Source: Microbulbifer pacificus
GTDB taxonomy: Bacteria > Pseudomonadota > Gammaproteobacteria > Pseudomonadales > Cellvibrionaceae
Assembly: GCF_002959965.1 (NCBI RefSeq)
Contig: NZ_PREV01000026.1
Coordinates: 503,501 to 567,500, forward strand
Length of the DNA stretch: 64,000 bases
Direction of reading: 5' to 3'
Below are positions 63,191 through 64,000 of this stretch, piece by piece. A program made the translations under genes and the position numbers. The notes under the pieces were generated by a model. It did no database searches, had not been told where the DNA came from, and was given only the letters and a program-made list of their open reading frames with translations. Each line of letters starts with the position of its first letter. Position 1 is the stretch's first letter.

Positions 63191-64000
63191 TTGGACAAGG
63201 TCCTAATCATCGACGACAACACCGGCATTATCACCGCCCTCTCCCTGTTGTTGTCCCTCCATGATATCCAGACACTCTCCGCCATCACCCCCCAGGCGGG
63301 CCTGCAGCTTCTGCGGGAAAATCCGGACATCGGCCTCGTCATCCAGGACATGAACTTCACCGCCGACACCACCTCCGGCGAGGAGGGCCGCGCGCTGTTT
63401 TTCGCCCTGCGCGAATTGCAACCGGACATTCCCGTCATCCTGCTCACCGCCTGGACCCAACTGGAAATGGCCGTGGAACTGGTCAAAGCCGGCGCTGCGG
63501 ATTACGTGGGCAAACCCTGGGACGACCACAAACTCATCGCCACCATCAAAAATCTTCTGGAACTGCACGAACTGCAACAGCAACAACGCCAAACCCAGCG
63601 ACGCGCCCAGCAGGCCCGGGAACAACTGCAGCAACAGTACGATTTGCAGGATATTGTTTACCGCAGCCACAGCGTGCAGAGCCTGCTGGAAATGGCCACC
63701 CAGGTCGCCCACTCCGATGTGCCGATTCTGATTACCGGTCCCAACGGCGCCGGCAAAGAAAAAATTGCCGATATCGTACAGGCCAACTCCAGCGTAAAAG
63801 CCGGCCCCTACATCAAGGTCAACGTGGGTGCACTGCCGGAAGAATTGATGGAAGCCGAACTGTTCGGCGCCGAAGCCGGTGCCTACACCGGCGCCGGCAA
63901 CAAGGCCCGCGTAGGCCGTTTTGAAGCCGCCGACGGCGGCACCCTGTTTCTCGATGAAATTGGTGAGCTCTCCGCCAGCGGCCAGGTCAAACTGTTGCGC
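63191..64000 (+). CDS. Sigma-54-dependent response regulator (C-terminus outside window)
   Basis: 270 residues are present. Receiver domain with DD at 8-9, phospho-acceptor D53 (VIQDMNF) and K108 (GKPW). A Gln-rich coiled linker spans 127-152. AAA+ domain: Walker A GPNGAGKE at 183-190, the sigma-54 loop as GAYTGA at 230-235 (Tyr for the usual Phe) and Walker B TLFLDE at 251-256. Start codon TTG at 63191, AAAGGA upstream; no ATG fits. Probably activates the sigma-54 promoter at 58106 of the preceding efflux operon. The cognate kinase is not in view and may follow. Confidence 0.88.
   Translation, partial: MDKVLIIDDNTGIITALSLLLSLHDIQTLSAITPQAGLQLLRENPDIGLVIQDMNFTADTTSGEEGRALFFALRELQPDIPVILLTAWTQLEMAVELVKAGAADYVGKPWDDHKLIATIKNLLELHELQQQQRQTQRRAQQAREQLQQQYDLQDIVYRSHSVQSLLEMATQVAHSDVPILITGPNGAGKEKIADIVQANSSVKAGPYIKVNVGALPEELMEAELFGAEAGAYTGAGNKARVGRFEAADGGTLFLDEIGELSASGQVKLLR

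Overview
The window reads as the chromosome of a marine-type gammaproteobacterium. Gene content (dksA-gluQRS-cbrA-cbrB-pcnB-folK-panB order as in Pseudomonas, large TonB-dependent receptors with FecI/FecR, fabV, bamC-dapA, a TPP-regulated thiamine uptake operon) and a GC content estimated by eye in the high fifties suggest a Microbulbifer/Cellvibrio-like organism. That placement is inference; there is no rRNA or other marker here.

Layout. 1-1.5 kb: a partial SDR oxidoreductase and an AT-rich orphan gene that ends inside an attC-like integron site, next to short tandem repeats. 1.6-5 kb: a frameshifted Cys-rich gene, GNAT, luciferase-like monooxygenase and an RpiB-type isomerase. 5.3-8.3 kb: a secreted phospholipase-C-like protein followed by a membrane-anchored parvulin and a small anchored protein. 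8.4-12.6 kb: a TPP riboswitch and a thiamine operon (receptor, YkoF-like protein, PnuT, kinase). 12.6-16.6 kb: a glutamine-synthetase-like ligase / aldehyde dehydrogenase / Fe-alcohol dehydrogenase operon. 16.9-26.6 kb: ppa, two paralogous large TonB receptors, a small membrane protein, tag, and FecI/FecR. 26.7-33.1 kb: housekeeping genes including cysE, htpX, an HtrA-type protease and sfsA. 33.3-44.4 kb: the dksA-gluQRS-cbrX-cbrA-cbrB-[A-rich RNA]-pcnB-folK-dNK-panB block. 44.5-55.1 kb: thioesterase, zntB, mutarotase, MBL hydrolase, bamC, dapA, an LpxL-type acyltransferase, a small DUF2789 protein, an aldo/keto reductase, fabV and a hot-dog thioesterase. 55.2-57.8 kb: a universal stress protein and a SulP transporter. 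58-64 kb: an adaptor/ABC efflux operon behind a near-consensus sigma-54 promoter, followed by the start of a sigma-54-dependent response regulator.

Most notable: (1) between cbrB and pcnB, where Pseudomonas carries crcZ, there is a sigma-54 (-24/-12) promoter, a perfect GGTAACA-N8-TGTTACC dyad about 150 bp upstream of the predicted start, and about 300 nt of A-rich sequence packed with AAYAAYAA motifs. This looks like a CrcZ-type Hfq/Crc decoy RNA outside Pseudomonas. (2) The efflux operon at 58-64 kb has a sigma-54 promoter, upstream TGTCC/GGACA dyads and its own candidate activator. (3) At least five intergenic palindromic elements share one architecture: long, sequence-variable outer arms, an inner hairpin with a GGGA-type loop, and a conserved box. 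(4) An attC-like site and low-GC gene cassette lie far from any visible integrase.
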